Shown here piece after piece: positions 50,430 to 59,067 of a stretch of DNA of 64,000 nt (position 1 is its first letter; the number at the start of each line of letters is the position of its first letter). A model generated the notes under the pieces. The model was not told the origin of the DNA and did no database searches. It was given only the letters and a program-made list of their open reading frames with translations. The stretch covers positions 1,922,001 through 1,986,000 of the forward strand of contig JACKCR010000002.1 of NCBI GenBank assembly GCA_020633975.1, in the 5' to 3' direction. Made by a program: the position numbers and the translations under genes. The DNA comes from Candidatus Eiseniibacteriota bacterium. GTDB lineage: Bacteria > Eisenbacteria > RBG-16-71-46 > CAIMUX01.

Positions 50430-51577
50430 ATCGGGTCACGATCGACATCCCGGCTCTCCAAGACAACGTCCGAACCATCGATCTCTGGATGCAGCGCCAC
50501 GGCGCCACGTGGACGTTCGTGAGCAAGGCGCTCTGCGGTCATGAGGACACGCTACGGGCCATGAGCAGCTTTGGGATCGAGTCGGTCGCAGACTCGCGGC
50601 TCGAGAATCTCGAAGTGGTGACGAGGGCAGCCCCCGACTGGGACCGCTGGTACCTCCGCCCACCGCAGATCTCCAACATCGCCGAGGTCGTCGCCCTCTC
50701 TGAGGTGAGCCTCAATACGGAGCGCGAGATCATCCGCGCACTGGAGGAAGAGGCCTCACGGCAACAGAAGCACCACAAGGTCGTCGTGATGGTGGAGCTG
50801 GGAGACCTCCGCGAGGGGATCCTCCCGGGGGGGCTCGTCGAGTTCTACGAGGAGATCCTGAGACTCGAGCACGTCGAGGTGATCGGAATCGGAGCCAACC
50901 TCGGCTGCATCTCCGGCACCGTCCCGAACGTCGACCAGTTCACGCAGCTGTCCCTCTACCGTGAGCTGCTGGAGCTCAAGTTCGGAAAGAAACTCCCGGT
51001 CATCAGCGCCGGATCCTCCGCCGTGTTGCCGCTGATGCTGAAGCGAGAGTTGCCCCGCGCGATCAATCACTTCCGGATCGGCGAAGCGCTCTTCCTCGGC
51101 ACCGACTTGATCAACGGCGGAATCCTCCCGGGCCTCCGGGACGACGTCGTCGAACTCGAAGCAGAGATCGTCGAGATCAAGGAGAAGCAGCTCGTCGCGC
51201 TCGGGGAAACGTCGGGAGAGACTCCGTTCGAAGCGCTCTCCACGGAGGAGATCGCGCCAGGTCAACGAGGCTATCGCGCCGTCCTCGCGGTTGGACAGCT
51301 CGACACCGAAGTATCGGGGCTGACACCGATCGAACCCGGAGTGCATCTCGCAGGCGCGAGCAGCGATCTCTGCGTCGTCAACCTGACCGACGGCCCGGCG
51401 GGTAGGAAGGTCGGCGACGGTATCCGCTTCCGCGTCAGCTACGGCGCGTTCGTCCGGCTGATGGCCAACCCGTACATCGAAAAGCAGGTCCGCCGGACGG
51501 AAGGAGCAGACATCGTCCTCGTTCCCGAAGCCGACCAGGACTCGGGAGCCGACTCGTCGATCGGAGCGGCTCTGTGA
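50426..51577 (+). CDS. PLP-dependent amino-acid racemase, ornithine/alanine racemase (Orr/YhfX-like) family
   Basis: 383 residues with the alanine-racemase N-terminal TIM barrel. Lys34 in TFVSKALCGH is the PLP lysine; further family blocks are VELGDLREGI, IGIGANLGCISGTVPN, the phosphate-binding SAGSSAVLPLM, and NHFRIGEALFLGTD. These match the ornithine-racemase/YhfX group rather than classical Alr; the usual C-terminal Alr tyrosine motif is absent and the C-terminal beta domain is of the group's own kind. It likely interconverts L and D forms of a free amino acid such as ornithine, lysine or alanine. Overlaps both neighbours by four bases (ATGA, GTGA). Confidence 0.82.
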   Translation: MNRVTIDIPALQDNVRTIDLWMQRHGATWTFVSKALCGHEDTLRAMSSFGIESVADSRLENLEVVTRAAPDWDRWYLRPPQISNIAEVVALSEVSLNTEREIIRALEEEASRQQKHHKVVVMVELGDLREGILPGGLVEFYEEILRLEHVEVIGIGANLGCISGTVPNVDQFTQLSLYRELLELKFGKKLPVISAGSSAVLPLMLKRELPRAINHFRIGEALFLGTDLINGGILPGLRDDVVELEAEIVEIKEKQLVALGETSGETPFEALSTEEIAPGQRGYRAVLAVGQLDTEVSGLTPIEPGVHLAGASSDLCVVNLTDGPAGRKVGDGIRFRVSYGAFVRLMANPYIEKQVRRTEGADIVLVPEADQDSGADSSIGAAL

Positions 51578-53055
51578 GTCCGATCGATCTCGGGATCTTC
51601 GTCCTCTACCTTCTCGCGATGATCGGGGTCGGTGTCTACCACCACCGACGGAACGAGGGCGCCGAAGACTACTATGTCGGCGGACGCAGCATGGGGGCGA
51701 CGCACATCGGGCTCTCTGTCGTCGCGACAGATGTCGGCGGCGGATTCTCGATCGGACTCGGTGGCCTGGGGTTCGCAATGGGGCTGTCGGGATCATGGCT
51801 CCTCTTCACGGGACTGCTCGGCGCATGGATCAGCGCTGTCCTGCTCATCCCTCGCGTGAAGAACCATCCTCGGCTCGCGAACGCGATGACCTTTCCCGAT
51901 CTTCTCAACGTCACCTACGGACCCACCGTCGCCCTGGTCGCCGGGATCATCTCTGCGGTCGGATATCTCGGCTTCACGAGCTCTCAGATCCTGGCCGGCG
52001 CCAAGCTCGCCGAGGGCACCTTCGTTTCCCTCGATCGAGAGACGGCACTCCTCATCATGGGGGCGACTGCGGTGGGCTACACCGTGCTCGGGGGGCTCAA
52101 GGCGGTCATCTACACGGACACGATCCAGTGGATCATCCTGATGGCGGGGCTGACGCTCTTCGGGCTCCCGATCTGCTTCCACTACGTCGGAGGGTGGGAG
52201 ACGATCCGAAGTACGGTTCCTCCCGAGATGCTCTCGCTCACCGCAGTCAGCCCGGCGACCTTCGTGAACTGGATGATCACCATCCTCCCGATCTGGTTCG
52301 TCGGCATGACCCTCTACCAACGGATCTATGCGTGTCGCGATGCGGCCACGGCCAAACGCGCGTGGCTCCTGGCCGGGCTCTTCGAGTGGCCGATCATGGC
52401 ATTCCTCGGAGTCGTGCTCGGCCTCATGGCGCGGGTCGCCGCAGAACAGGGCCTCTTCGCTGAACTCGGCGCGGCCACGGTCGGCCAGATGGACGCGGAA
52501 ACCGGTCTCCCGATGCTCCTCCGCGTCGCCCTCCCGACCGGCGCAATGGGAATCGTGCTCTCCGCCTACTTCTCCGCGATCCTCTCCACTGCAGACAGCT
52601 GTCTCATGGCGAGCTCAGGGAACATGGTCTCGGACATCGCCGGAAGGATCGGGATTCTCCCGGACGGGAAGCGCCTCCTCCGGACGTCGCAGATCGTCAC
52701 GCTGATCCTGGGAGCCGTCTCGCTCGCTCTTGCGTGGGTGATGACGAGCGTGCTCGACCTCATGCTCTACTCCTACGCGTTCATGGTCTCGGGCCTCCTC
52801 GTTCCGGTTCTCGGCGCGCTCTACTGGCGGAAGAGGAGTCCGGCCGCGGCGCTCTTCGCCATGGTCACCGGAGGCACGATCACCGTCGTCCTCGAACTCT
52901 CGGGCCGCGTGCTTCCGCTCGGGCTCGACCCCAACGCGTTCGGCGTGTCCGCCGCCGCAGTCGTCTTCGTGTTCGTGACGGCCTTCTTCGGACGCACCGT
53001 CCGCGAAGACGCGAGACTCGGCGGCTACGCGCGATCGGAGGCCAGTCCTCACTGA
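51574..53055 (+). CDS. sodium:solute symporter (SSS family)
   Basis: 493 residues with about 13 predicted transmembrane helices. SSS features: YYVGGRSMG near residue 33, ATDVGGGFSIGLGGLGFAMG in the first repeat, a conserved GGLKAVIYTDTIQ, and the sodium-site region YFSAILSTADSCLM. It should import an organic solute with sodium; SSS members include proline, pantothenate and D-amino-acid carriers, and substrate is inferred from the racemase context. The GTG start at 51574 overlaps the previous stop (GTGA) and its stop overlaps the alanine racemase start (TGATG at 53053-53057). Confidence 0.92.
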   Translation: MSPIDLGIFVLYLLAMIGVGVYHHRRNEGAEDYYVGGRSMGATHIGLSVVATDVGGGFSIGLGGLGFAMGLSGSWLLFTGLLGAWISAVLLIPRVKNHPRLANAMTFPDLLNVTYGPTVALVAGIISAVGYLGFTSSQILAGAKLAEGTFVSLDRETALLIMGATAVGYTVLGGLKAVIYTDTIQWIILMAGLTLFGLPICFHYVGGWETIRSTVPPEMLSLTAVSPATFVNWMITILPIWFVGMTLYQRIYACRDAATAKRAWLLAGLFEWPIMAFLGVVLGLMARVAAEQGLFAELGAATVGQMDAETGLPMLLRVALPTGAMGIVLSAYFSAILSTADSCLMASSGNMVSDIAGRIGILPDGKRLLRTSQIVTLILGAVSLALAWVMTSVLDLMLYSYAFMVSGLLVPVLGALYWRKRSPAAALFAMVTGGTITVVLELSGRVLPLGLDPNAFGVSAAAVVFVFVTAFFGRTVREDARLGGYARSEASPH

Positions 53056-54410
53056 TGACGAAGCAGCCATCGCCCCGTCGGAAGACGAAGGAACCAACCG
53101 AGGCCGCGAGTCGCATCGGGTCCTGCGCCCGGCCGGACGCCGACCCCGGCGGACACTCAGGCAGCAGCTTGGGCCCACGCACCGGCCCCGAACGAGGCGC
53201 ACGCGCGGACCAGCGCACGGCCCCGATGTCCATGGCCCCGAGTGACGCTGAACAGCGCCCTGTTCGTCACTCCTCCAGGATCGAGCTGAGCGAGTCTGCG
53301 CTACGAAAGAACCTCGCGTTTCTGCGGACTCGGATCGGCGACGAGCCGATCATCTCCTCCGTGGTCAAAGCAAACGCCTATGGCCACGGGGTCGACGACT
53401 TCGTCCCGATGGCCGAGCGCCAAGGCATCCAGCACTTCTCCGTCGCGTCGAGCTACGAGGCCAGCTGCGTGCTTGGAGCCGCGTCCCCCGAAGCAACGAT
53501 CCTCATCATGGGAATCCTCTACTCGGAGGACCTTCCCTGGGTCATCGGACACGACATCGAGTTCTTCGTCTTCGATCTGGATCGACTCAGGGAATCCGCC
53601 CAAGTGGCGCGTTCGCTCGGAAAGCAGGCGAAGATCCACATCGAGGTGGAAACGGGTGGGAATCGACTCGGACTTCCGGAAGCGCAACTCCCCGAGGCGG
53701 TCTCTCTTCTCCAAGAGCACAGACGCGATCTCAGGTTCGTCGGACTCTGCACTCACTTCGCCGGGATCGAGTCGCTCGCGAATCAGTTCCGGATCCGGCG
53801 ACAGCTGGCCAGGTTCGAGGAGATGACGAAACAACTCCGCACCGCCCGCTGTCTCCCAGAGATCCGGCACACCGCGTGTAGCGCCGCCGCGCTCGCGTTT
53901 CCCGAAACCGTCATGGACCTAGTTCGGATCGGCACTGTCCAGTACGGTATGTGGCCCAGTCCCGACATCGAAGCACTGGTCCGTGGAACGGTCGGAGGCC
54001 GCTCGGGGCTCCAGCGCGTGCTCAGCTGGAAGACTGACATCATGCACATCAAAGAAGTCAGAGAGGACGAGTTCGTCGGCTACGGTACGAGCTTTCAGGC
54101 GCCACGCTCGATGCGGATCGGCGTGATCCCGGTCGGCTACGGTACCGGACTTCCCCGTAGCGTATCCAACCGTGGCCAGGTCCTCGTGCGGGGCCGAAAG
54201 GCGCCGATCGTGGGACTGGTCAACATGAACGCGTGCATGGTAGACGTCACCCACATCCCCGAGGCGAAGGTGGGAGACGAAGTGGTCTTGGTCGGAAAGC
54301 AGAAGAACAACTCGATCAGCATCCGCTCCTTCTCGGAGTTCACCTACGCGCTCAACAACGAGTTCCTCTGCAGACTTCCCAATGCGATCCCGAGGAGTGT
54401 CGTCCGGTGA
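53055..54410 (+). CDS. alanine racemase-type enzyme with long N-terminal extension
   Basis: 451 residues. Residues 1-75 are a charged, low-complexity extension; the catalytic part begins at SRIELSESALRKNLAFLR. PLP Lys105 lies in SVVKANAYGHG; HIEVETGGNRLG, CTHFAG and VRIGTVQYGMWP follow, and the C-terminal beta domain holds the second catalytic Tyr in EFVGYGTSFQAPRSMRIG and PVGYGTGLPR. Classical Alr is about 360-390 residues, so the extra length is the N-terminus. An internal start at 53226 would remove most of the extension but has no ribosome site, whereas 53055 is coupled to the upstream stop. It may make D-alanine for the wall, but its place here suggests a catabolic or broad-specificity racemase. 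Confidence 0.87.
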   Translation: MTKQPSPRRKTKEPTEAASRIGSCARPDADPGGHSGSSLGPRTGPERGARADQRTAPMSMAPSDAEQRPVRHSSRIELSESALRKNLAFLRTRIGDEPIISSVVKANAYGHGVDDFVPMAERQGIQHFSVASSYEASCVLGAASPEATILIMGILYSEDLPWVIGHDIEFFVFDLDRLRESAQVARSLGKQAKIHIEVETGGNRLGLPEAQLPEAVSLLQEHRRDLRFVGLCTHFAGIESLANQFRIRRQLARFEEMTKQLRTARCLPEIRHTACSAAALAFPETVMDLVRIGTVQYGMWPSPDIEALVRGTVGGRSGLQRVLSWKTDIMHIKEVREDEFVGYGTSFQAPRSMRIGVIPVGYGTGLPRSVSNRGQVLVRGRKAPIVGLVNMNACMVDVTHIPEAKVGDEVVLVGKQKNNSISIRSFSEFTYALNNEFLCRLPNAIPRSVVR

Positions 54411-55633
54411 CTGAGAACCCCGGGAGGGCGATTCCGGTACGTCCACGAGGGGACGACGACGAACAAGTCGAACTCCGCCGCGAGCTGCACCGCTATCCCG
54501 ATCTCTCCAATCAGGAAGGCGCCACTGCGGCGCGCCTTCGCGGGTATCTCGAACGCCACCGGCCGGACCGGATCGTGACCGGCGTGGGAGGCTCGGGACT
54601 GCTCGCGGTCTTCCGAGGAGAGTCCCCGGGGCCTCGGATCGCGTTCCGGGCCGAGCTCGATGCCCTTCCGATCGAGGAGTCGCTCGATCTCGAGTACGGC
54701 TCGACCGTGCCCGGTGTCTCCCACAAGTGCGGTCACGACGGACACATGGCCATAGTGGCGGGGCTTGCTCCAATCCTGGCCCGACGCCGCCCGCTCCGCG
54801 GAGAGGTCCTCCTGCTCTTCCAACCCGCAGAGGAGACGGGTGAAGGAGCGGCGCGTGTCGTTCAAGCACCGGCATTCACCGAACTCGCCCCCGACCGGAT
54901 CTATGCGCTTCACAACCTGCCCGGGTTCTCACTCGGGACCGTGGTCGTGCGCCGCGACGTGTTCGCGTCCGGCTCGATCGGGCTCGACATCCGGCTCTAC
55001 GGCGTGACGTCACACGCCGCCGAGCCCGAACGCGGGGTGAGTCCAGCACGAGCCGTCGCGAAACTGATCGAGACGATCTCGACCATCGGCCCCCCCGAGT
55101 CGGCTCCACTCGAGGATCCGCCAGGAATGTCGACGCCCAAGTCATCCGTGCCGGGAACGTTGGCGACCGTCATCCACGCTCGAGTCGGAGATCCGGCGTT
55201 TGGGGTCACTCCAGGATACGGTGAGGTGCTGGCGACGTTGCGCTCTCCGGATTCCGGGGAGCTCGCACGGCTCACGGACCGGATCGAAACGCTGGCCAGG
55301 AACGTAGCGGCCGAGCGCGGCCTGAGGGTGGAGCTCGAGAGAACCGAGGAGTTCCACGCAACGACGAATGATCCAGAGTGTGCGGAGGTCGTACGCCGGG
55401 CAGCGCAATCGTTGGGATCAGAGGTGAACGTCCCCGAGCAGCCGTTCCGGTGGTCCGAAGACTTCGGACGATTCACCGAGGTCGGAGCCGGCGTCCTCTT
55501 CGGATTGGGATCGGGAACCGATCAACCCGCACTTCACCGTCCCGAGTACGACTTCCCCGACGAACTACTCGCCCTCGGAACCAGCCTGTTTCTCGAGATC
55601 GTGTCGATCGAACTCGGCCTACCCCTCGCGTGA
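54407..55633 (+). CDS. M20D-family amidohydrolase
   Basis: 408 residues. Di-metal peptidase/deacylase with ELHRYPDLSNQE at the start, FRAELDALPIEE, the metal-binding CGHDGH (Cys108, His110), PAEETGEGA with the catalytic Glu, a dimerisation domain (about 180-300; GVTSHAAEPERGVSPA), and EDFGRF near the C-terminus. Relatives hydrolyse N-acyl amino acids (hippurate, N-acetyl-cysteine, N-acetyl-diaminopimelate, indole-acetyl-amino acids). Paired with the GNAT gene it suggests acylation and deacylation of the same amino acid. The GTG at 54407 overlaps the racemase stop (GTGA). Its 3' end overlaps the opposing small gene by 15 bases. Confidence 0.9.
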   Translation: MTENPGRAIPVRPRGDDDEQVELRRELHRYPDLSNQEGATAARLRGYLERHRPDRIVTGVGGSGLLAVFRGESPGPRIAFRAELDALPIEESLDLEYGSTVPGVSHKCGHDGHMAIVAGLAPILARRRPLRGEVLLLFQPAEETGEGAARVVQAPAFTELAPDRIYALHNLPGFSLGTVVVRRDVFASGSIGLDIRLYGVTSHAAEPERGVSPARAVAKLIETISTIGPPESAPLEDPPGMSTPKSSVPGTLATVIHARVGDPAFGVTPGYGEVLATLRSPDSGELARLTDRIETLARNVAAERGLRVELERTEEFHATTNDPECAEVVRRAAQSLGSEVNVPEQPFRWSEDFGRFTEVGAGVLFGLGSGTDQPALHRPEYDFPDELLALGTSLFLEIVSIELGLPLA

Positions 55634-55984
55634 GCTACGAAACGCGTCGATTCCGGCCTTCGCTCCCTGGATCACCGCGGAGACCCGACGTCCGTTGTCT
55701 CGAAGTTCGTCGATCCCGCCCAGAAGATCCTGAACTTCCTCCTTCGCGCTCCGGCTGATCGTCTCGATCTGCCCAGCCGTGTCCTCGAGCCGGGCGATCA
55801 ACATCTCCGACCTCGCGATGGCGCGCCTCACATCGGGGACGAGTTGATTCGCATCGTCGATGAACTCACTCGTCACCCGCGCGGCACGTCCGATGTCGAG
55901 GAGCGTCTTCACGAACACCGCGATGACGCCGAGACCGACCAATGTCCCGATCGCTATCAGTGCCCCTTGCATCTCCGGTGTCAT
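55619..55984 (-). CDS. small membrane-anchored coiled-coil protein (DUF948-like)
   Basis: 121 residues: one N-terminal transmembrane helix (IAIGTLVGLGVIAVFVKTLL) and a long amphipathic, heptad-like helix (about 35-110; SEMLIARLEDTAGQIETISR, EEVQDLLGGIDELRDNGRRV). The layout resembles DUF948/MCP-neck-like envelope proteins; function unknown. Start 55984 has GAGGAGGG upstream. The last 15 bases overlap the convergent M20 gene. A block of phased 20-bp repeats sits about 90-170 bases upstream of the start. Confidence 0.75.
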   Translation of the reverse strand: MTPEMQGALIAIGTLVGLGVIAVFVKTLLDIGRAARVTSEFIDDANQLVPDVRRAIARSEMLIARLEDTAGQIETISRSAKEEVQDLLGGIDELRDNGRRVSAVIQGAKAGIDAFRSSREG

Positions 55985-56795
55985 GATCCCTCCTCTGGCG
56001 AAACGGACCCGTTCCATCCGTAGTCGCCTTCCGATCTCCAGCCTGTCTCCAACTCCATTCAGCGACTCGTCGAGTTGCGTCCACGACTCCTCGAGTTCCG
56101 TTCACACTCATCGAGTTCCGTTCACATTCATCGCGTTCTGTTCACGCTCATCGAGACAATCGTCATGCCATTCCTAGAGCCTCCTCACGCGAGACTTCTC
56201 GGCGGTAGTCGCACCGCCTCGCGAGTAGGCCCACACGATCGGAATCGAGGAGGAGAGGACTCCGTGGGAACCGGGCTCCACCCCTACAACGCCACTCGAA
56301 ACGGACCCTGCATTTCGTTGGCCATCAATCCGTTGAGGAGCCTGACCATCTGACGAACCAGCGTCTGCACGCACCGAATCCAGGCACGGTCGAAAGCCTG
56401 CCGCTACGAAGGCGCTCCACTGACAGTGGGTCAGGACCACGCCGGCAACGGCCGAGTCCGAAACGGCGTTTCGTCTGCACCGGCGGATTGCTTGTAAGAA
56501 CGACAACGCAGCTGTAAGCCCATACCCGACTGCGGACCCCACCCTTCAGGCGAGCACAATCCGAAGCGCCCTGCCCAGGACCGATGCCCGCCGTGGAAGG
56601 GTCTCCACAACCGCTTCTCGCTTCGGCAGAAACGGTGGGTCCACATGATCTGCCGTGGGCATCACCCCACCTGACCGGACATTCGTGCGGCCACAGAGAC
56701 CCACTTGGGCACGGCTGTTGCTTCCATCGGGTTTGGAGAGCGTTCGACCAGTCGCTCTGGTCCGAGTCGAAACGCCAAGTGGAAAGGAGATCACC
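55985..56795. other. 811-base gene-free region
   Basis: No frame has a credible gene. It contains the 20-bp direct repeats (56072-56157), a perfect CCACTG/CAGTGG hairpin (56417-56429), a CGAAAC/GTTTCG hairpin near 56460-56475, and the ribosome site of the membrane-protein gene at 56796. The middle (56250-56600) is the best candidate place in the window for an unannotated RNA or a decayed gene. Confidence 0.5.
56072..56157. repeat. phased 20-21 bp direct repeats upstream of the coiled-coil gene
   Basis: Four imperfect units of the form TCGAGTTCCGTTCACACTCA follow each other with spacing 21, 20, 20 and then a partial fifth unit. The period is two helical turns, so a protein bound to each unit would line up on one face of the DNA. 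Confidence 0.7.
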
Positions 56796-57215
56796 ATGAC
56801 ACAAATCGCATTCAACTTCGTAGTAGCCCTCCTCTTCACGGCGCTCGCCGCTGCCGTCGACATCACCGTCTTCCGTGACCGGGATCGTTGGAGATTTCGG
56901 AGGCGCCAACTCGTATCCGTTCTGATGAGCGCATGGGTCATCGGGTCGGCTTGGAACTTCGCGTTCGGGAATCCCGCGCTCGGGTGGATTCCGTACCTCA
57001 CACCGTTCTTCGTCGTCTCCTGGGTGGGCTACGGACTTTGTCTGTTCGGCGCGTGGCGAAGGGGCCCCGTCCTGGAGGACGAGCAGCCCACGCACCGAGT
57101 CGAGAGTGAGCTCGAGAGGGCCGCAGGCATCGTCGTGAGTTCCTACTTGGTCGTCCTCTTGCTCGCGGTGCTCGCCGTACTCCTCGGGCGTTCTGTACTC
57201 GGCGTCGCCGCCTGA
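56796..57215 (+). CDS. small integral membrane protein of unknown function
   Basis: 139 residues with four predicted membrane segments (FNFVVALLFTALAAAVDI, about 35-55, PYLTPFFVVSWVGYGLCLF, and VVSSYLVVLLLAVLAVLLG). A basic Arg-rich loop (RDRDRWRFRRRQ) follows the first helix and should be cytoplasmic. I recognise no family. Start 56796 is backed by AAAGGAG eight bases upstream. The next gene starts 37 bases after its stop on the same strand. Confidence 0.75.
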   Translation: MTQIAFNFVVALLFTALAAAVDITVFRDRDRWRFRRRQLVSVLMSAWVIGSAWNFAFGNPALGWIPYLTPFFVVSWVGYGLCLFGAWRRGPVLEDEQPTHRVESELERAAGIVVSSYLVVLLLAVLAVLLGRSVLGVAA

Positions 57216-57252
57216 CCAGCACAAGGCGCGATTCTGGTCTATCCTTGCGCGC

Positions 57253-57939
57253 ATGACTCACTTCATCGACACGGAAGAGGGACGGATCGAGATCAGGCAC
57301 GCGCCGCCCGCGGATTGGCAGGTTCCCACCTGGTGGCACGCGCTCACGCTCCAGCGCGCCCGGGCTGGCACATCGCCCCACCCTTGGCAGATCCAGCTAC
57401 CAGCGGATCAATGCATCGCGGGCGTACCGGCGTTCCCTTTGACCCACGCAAGTCGGGAGCAGGCTGTGGCCGTCTCGAAGTTCCAGCGCCTCGTTCTTCC
57501 CGCGGCACTGGGCCTCTTCCTCGAGTACGAATTCCTGGGCACCGTGCTCCCCCTTCCCTATCTGGGCGAGGAGTCGGACGGAAGGTGGTCCTCCGGACTG
57601 CTCCTTCTCGGCCACTCGACGGCGATGAAGGCAGGAGCGGAAGACGCGACGCGCAAGGAAGCGTATGAAACCGCCTTCGGGCCAGGTGCGACGCAACTCC
57701 TTCTCTCCTTCGTCCACGCGTGTACGGAAGCTTGGGCTCAGGCGGGACTACCTCCGCGGAAACTGGGGCCGCTCGAAGTGTCTCCGATCGACGGCTCTCG
57801 TTCGCTCTTCGCGGACTTCGGCGTCGCCGAGAACCGGCTCGTCCACCTTCCTCCGCAGATCGACGAGGACGACCCGATCTGGCTGCCGATGAGGCGATCA
57901 GGGTCGTCAGTCGTGTGGCGGATCGAGGGCAACTCCTGA
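57253..57939 (+). CDS. hypothetical soluble protein
   Basis: 228 residues, no signal peptide, no membrane segment, no motif I recognise. Tryptophan is common (WQVPTWWHAL, RWSSGLLLLGHSTAMKAG, AWAQAGLPPRKLG, DPIWLPMRR), suggesting a compact alpha/beta fold. The ATG at 57253 lacks a ribosome site, but TATCCT at 57240-57245 could be a -10 box placing the transcript start at the ATG itself; a matching -35 is weak. A hairpin (57958-57995) follows the stop. Confidence 0.65.
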   Translation: MTHFIDTEEGRIEIRHAPPADWQVPTWWHALTLQRARAGTSPHPWQIQLPADQCIAGVPAFPLTHASREQAVAVSKFQRLVLPAALGLFLEYEFLGTVLPLPYLGEESDGRWSSGLLLLGHSTAMKAGAEDATRKEAYETAFGPGATQLLLSFVHACTEAWAQAGLPPRKLGPLEVSPIDGSRSLFADFGVAENRLVHLPPQIDEDDPIWLPMRRSGSSVVWRIEGNS

Positions 57940-57957
57940 CGGCACGGTGAGTGAGTG

Positions 57958-57995
57958 CTGCCGAGCCCGAACCGGAGTCGACCGGCCGTCGGCAG
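57958..57995. terminator. hairpin between convergent genes
   Basis: CTGCCGA (57958-57964) pairs with TCGGCAG (57989-57995), with an inner CCGG/CCGG helix. It lies between the hypothetical gene and the end of cydB and can act on both transcripts. No U-tract. Confidence 0.45.
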
Positions 57996-58025
57996 ACTCC
58001 CGACCACGAACTACCCGATCACAAA

Positions 58026-59054
58026 CTAGTAGCTGTGCTCCCCGATCTTCGTCTTCCCGCGGAACGCCCAATAGATGACAGCCGAGTAGGTGAGAACGAA
58101 CGGCATCCCGATCATCGCGATGATGAGCATGATCCAGAGCGTCTTCTGGCTCGACGCGCCGTTCCAGATCGTCACCGAATGTGCGACCTCGTTGGAGGCC
58201 GTCACCAGGTTCGGGAAGAGCGCCGCGCCAAACAGTCCAACGAGCGACAAGATCAAGACGCAGCTGGAAGCGAATGCCTGTCCCGTCCCGCCGTTGTAGA
58301 GGCTCCGCGGAATGTTCGCGACCGCAAGCATGGCCACGAGCGCGAACCCGGCCGCCCACGGATGCTGCTCGAAGTTCGCCGTTGCCCGCGGGATCCAGAG
58401 AATCGTGGCGACGGTGGTGAACATGAAGAGGACGAGGAACAGCCCCCAGCTCCGCCACATCCAGTCCCGTAGCCTCTTCTGGAACTCGCCTTCCGTCTTG
58501 AGATAGAGGAAGAGCCCGCCGTGCATGGCGAAGAGCGTCAGGGTCAAGAGACCCACGAGGATCGGATAGGGCGTCAGCTGGTCGAGCACCGTCCCGTGGA
58601 AGTTCCCTTCGGCATCGAGTGGAATGCCGAGCATCGCGTTCCCGGTCGCTACGCCGAAGAGGAGCGTCGCGAGCGCAGATCCAGCGAAGAACGCCCAGTC
58701 CCAGAACCGTCTCCAGCCGGGAGACTGAACCTTGGAACGGAACTCCAGAGACACCGCACGCGAGATGAGCGCGAGGAGGAGGAGCATGAACGCGGTGTAG
58801 AACCCGGAAAAGACCGTGGCGTAGGCGTGCGGGAACGCAGCAAAGAGTGCGCCACCGAACGTCACGAGCCAGACTTCGTTTCCGTCCCAGAGCGGCCCGA
58901 TCGAGTTCATGGAGAGGCGACGCTCGTGGTCGGTCTTCGGGACGAACGGATGGAGGATACCCACCCCGAGATCGAAACCATCGAGCACTGCATACCCTGC
59001 GAGGAGGACGCCGAGGAGGAGGAACCAGGTCACGGACAATGCTTCGTACGACAT
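58026..59054 (-). CDS. cydB: cytochrome bd quinol oxidase subunit II
   Basis: 342 residues, eight or nine predicted transmembrane helices. CydB landmarks: WFLLLGVLLAGYAVLDGFDLGVG at the N-terminus, SIGPLWDGNEVWLVTFGGALFAAFP and FSGFYTAFMLLLLALISRAV. It pairs with CydA to reduce oxygen to water with quinol electrons at high affinity. The start at 59054 has AAGGGGG six bases upstream and lies 13 bases after the cydA stop, so cydA and cydB form one operon. No cydX-like short gene is obvious after it. Confidence 0.96.
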   Translation of the reverse strand: MSYEALSVTWFLLLGVLLAGYAVLDGFDLGVGILHPFVPKTDHERRLSMNSIGPLWDGNEVWLVTFGGALFAAFPHAYATVFSGFYTAFMLLLLALISRAVSLEFRSKVQSPGWRRFWDWAFFAGSALATLLFGVATGNAMLGIPLDAEGNFHGTVLDQLTPYPILVGLLTLTLFAMHGGLFLYLKTEGEFQKRLRDWMWRSWGLFLVLFMFTTVATILWIPRATANFEQHPWAAGFALVAMLAVANIPRSLYNGGTGQAFASSCVLILSLVGLFGAALFPNLVTASNEVAHSVTIWNGASSQKTLWIMLIIAMIGMPFVLTYSAVIYWAFRGKTKIGEHSY

Positions 59055-59067
59055 CGGTGCCCCCTTC

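Noticed and set aside
56174-56542. 122-codon minus-strand frame in the gene-free region
   Set aside because: No ribosome site, low-complexity Ser/Gly/Ala composition and no motif. A different-frame 38-codon stretch nearby (ending in FRVAL) looked protein-like but has no start signal and is too short to support.
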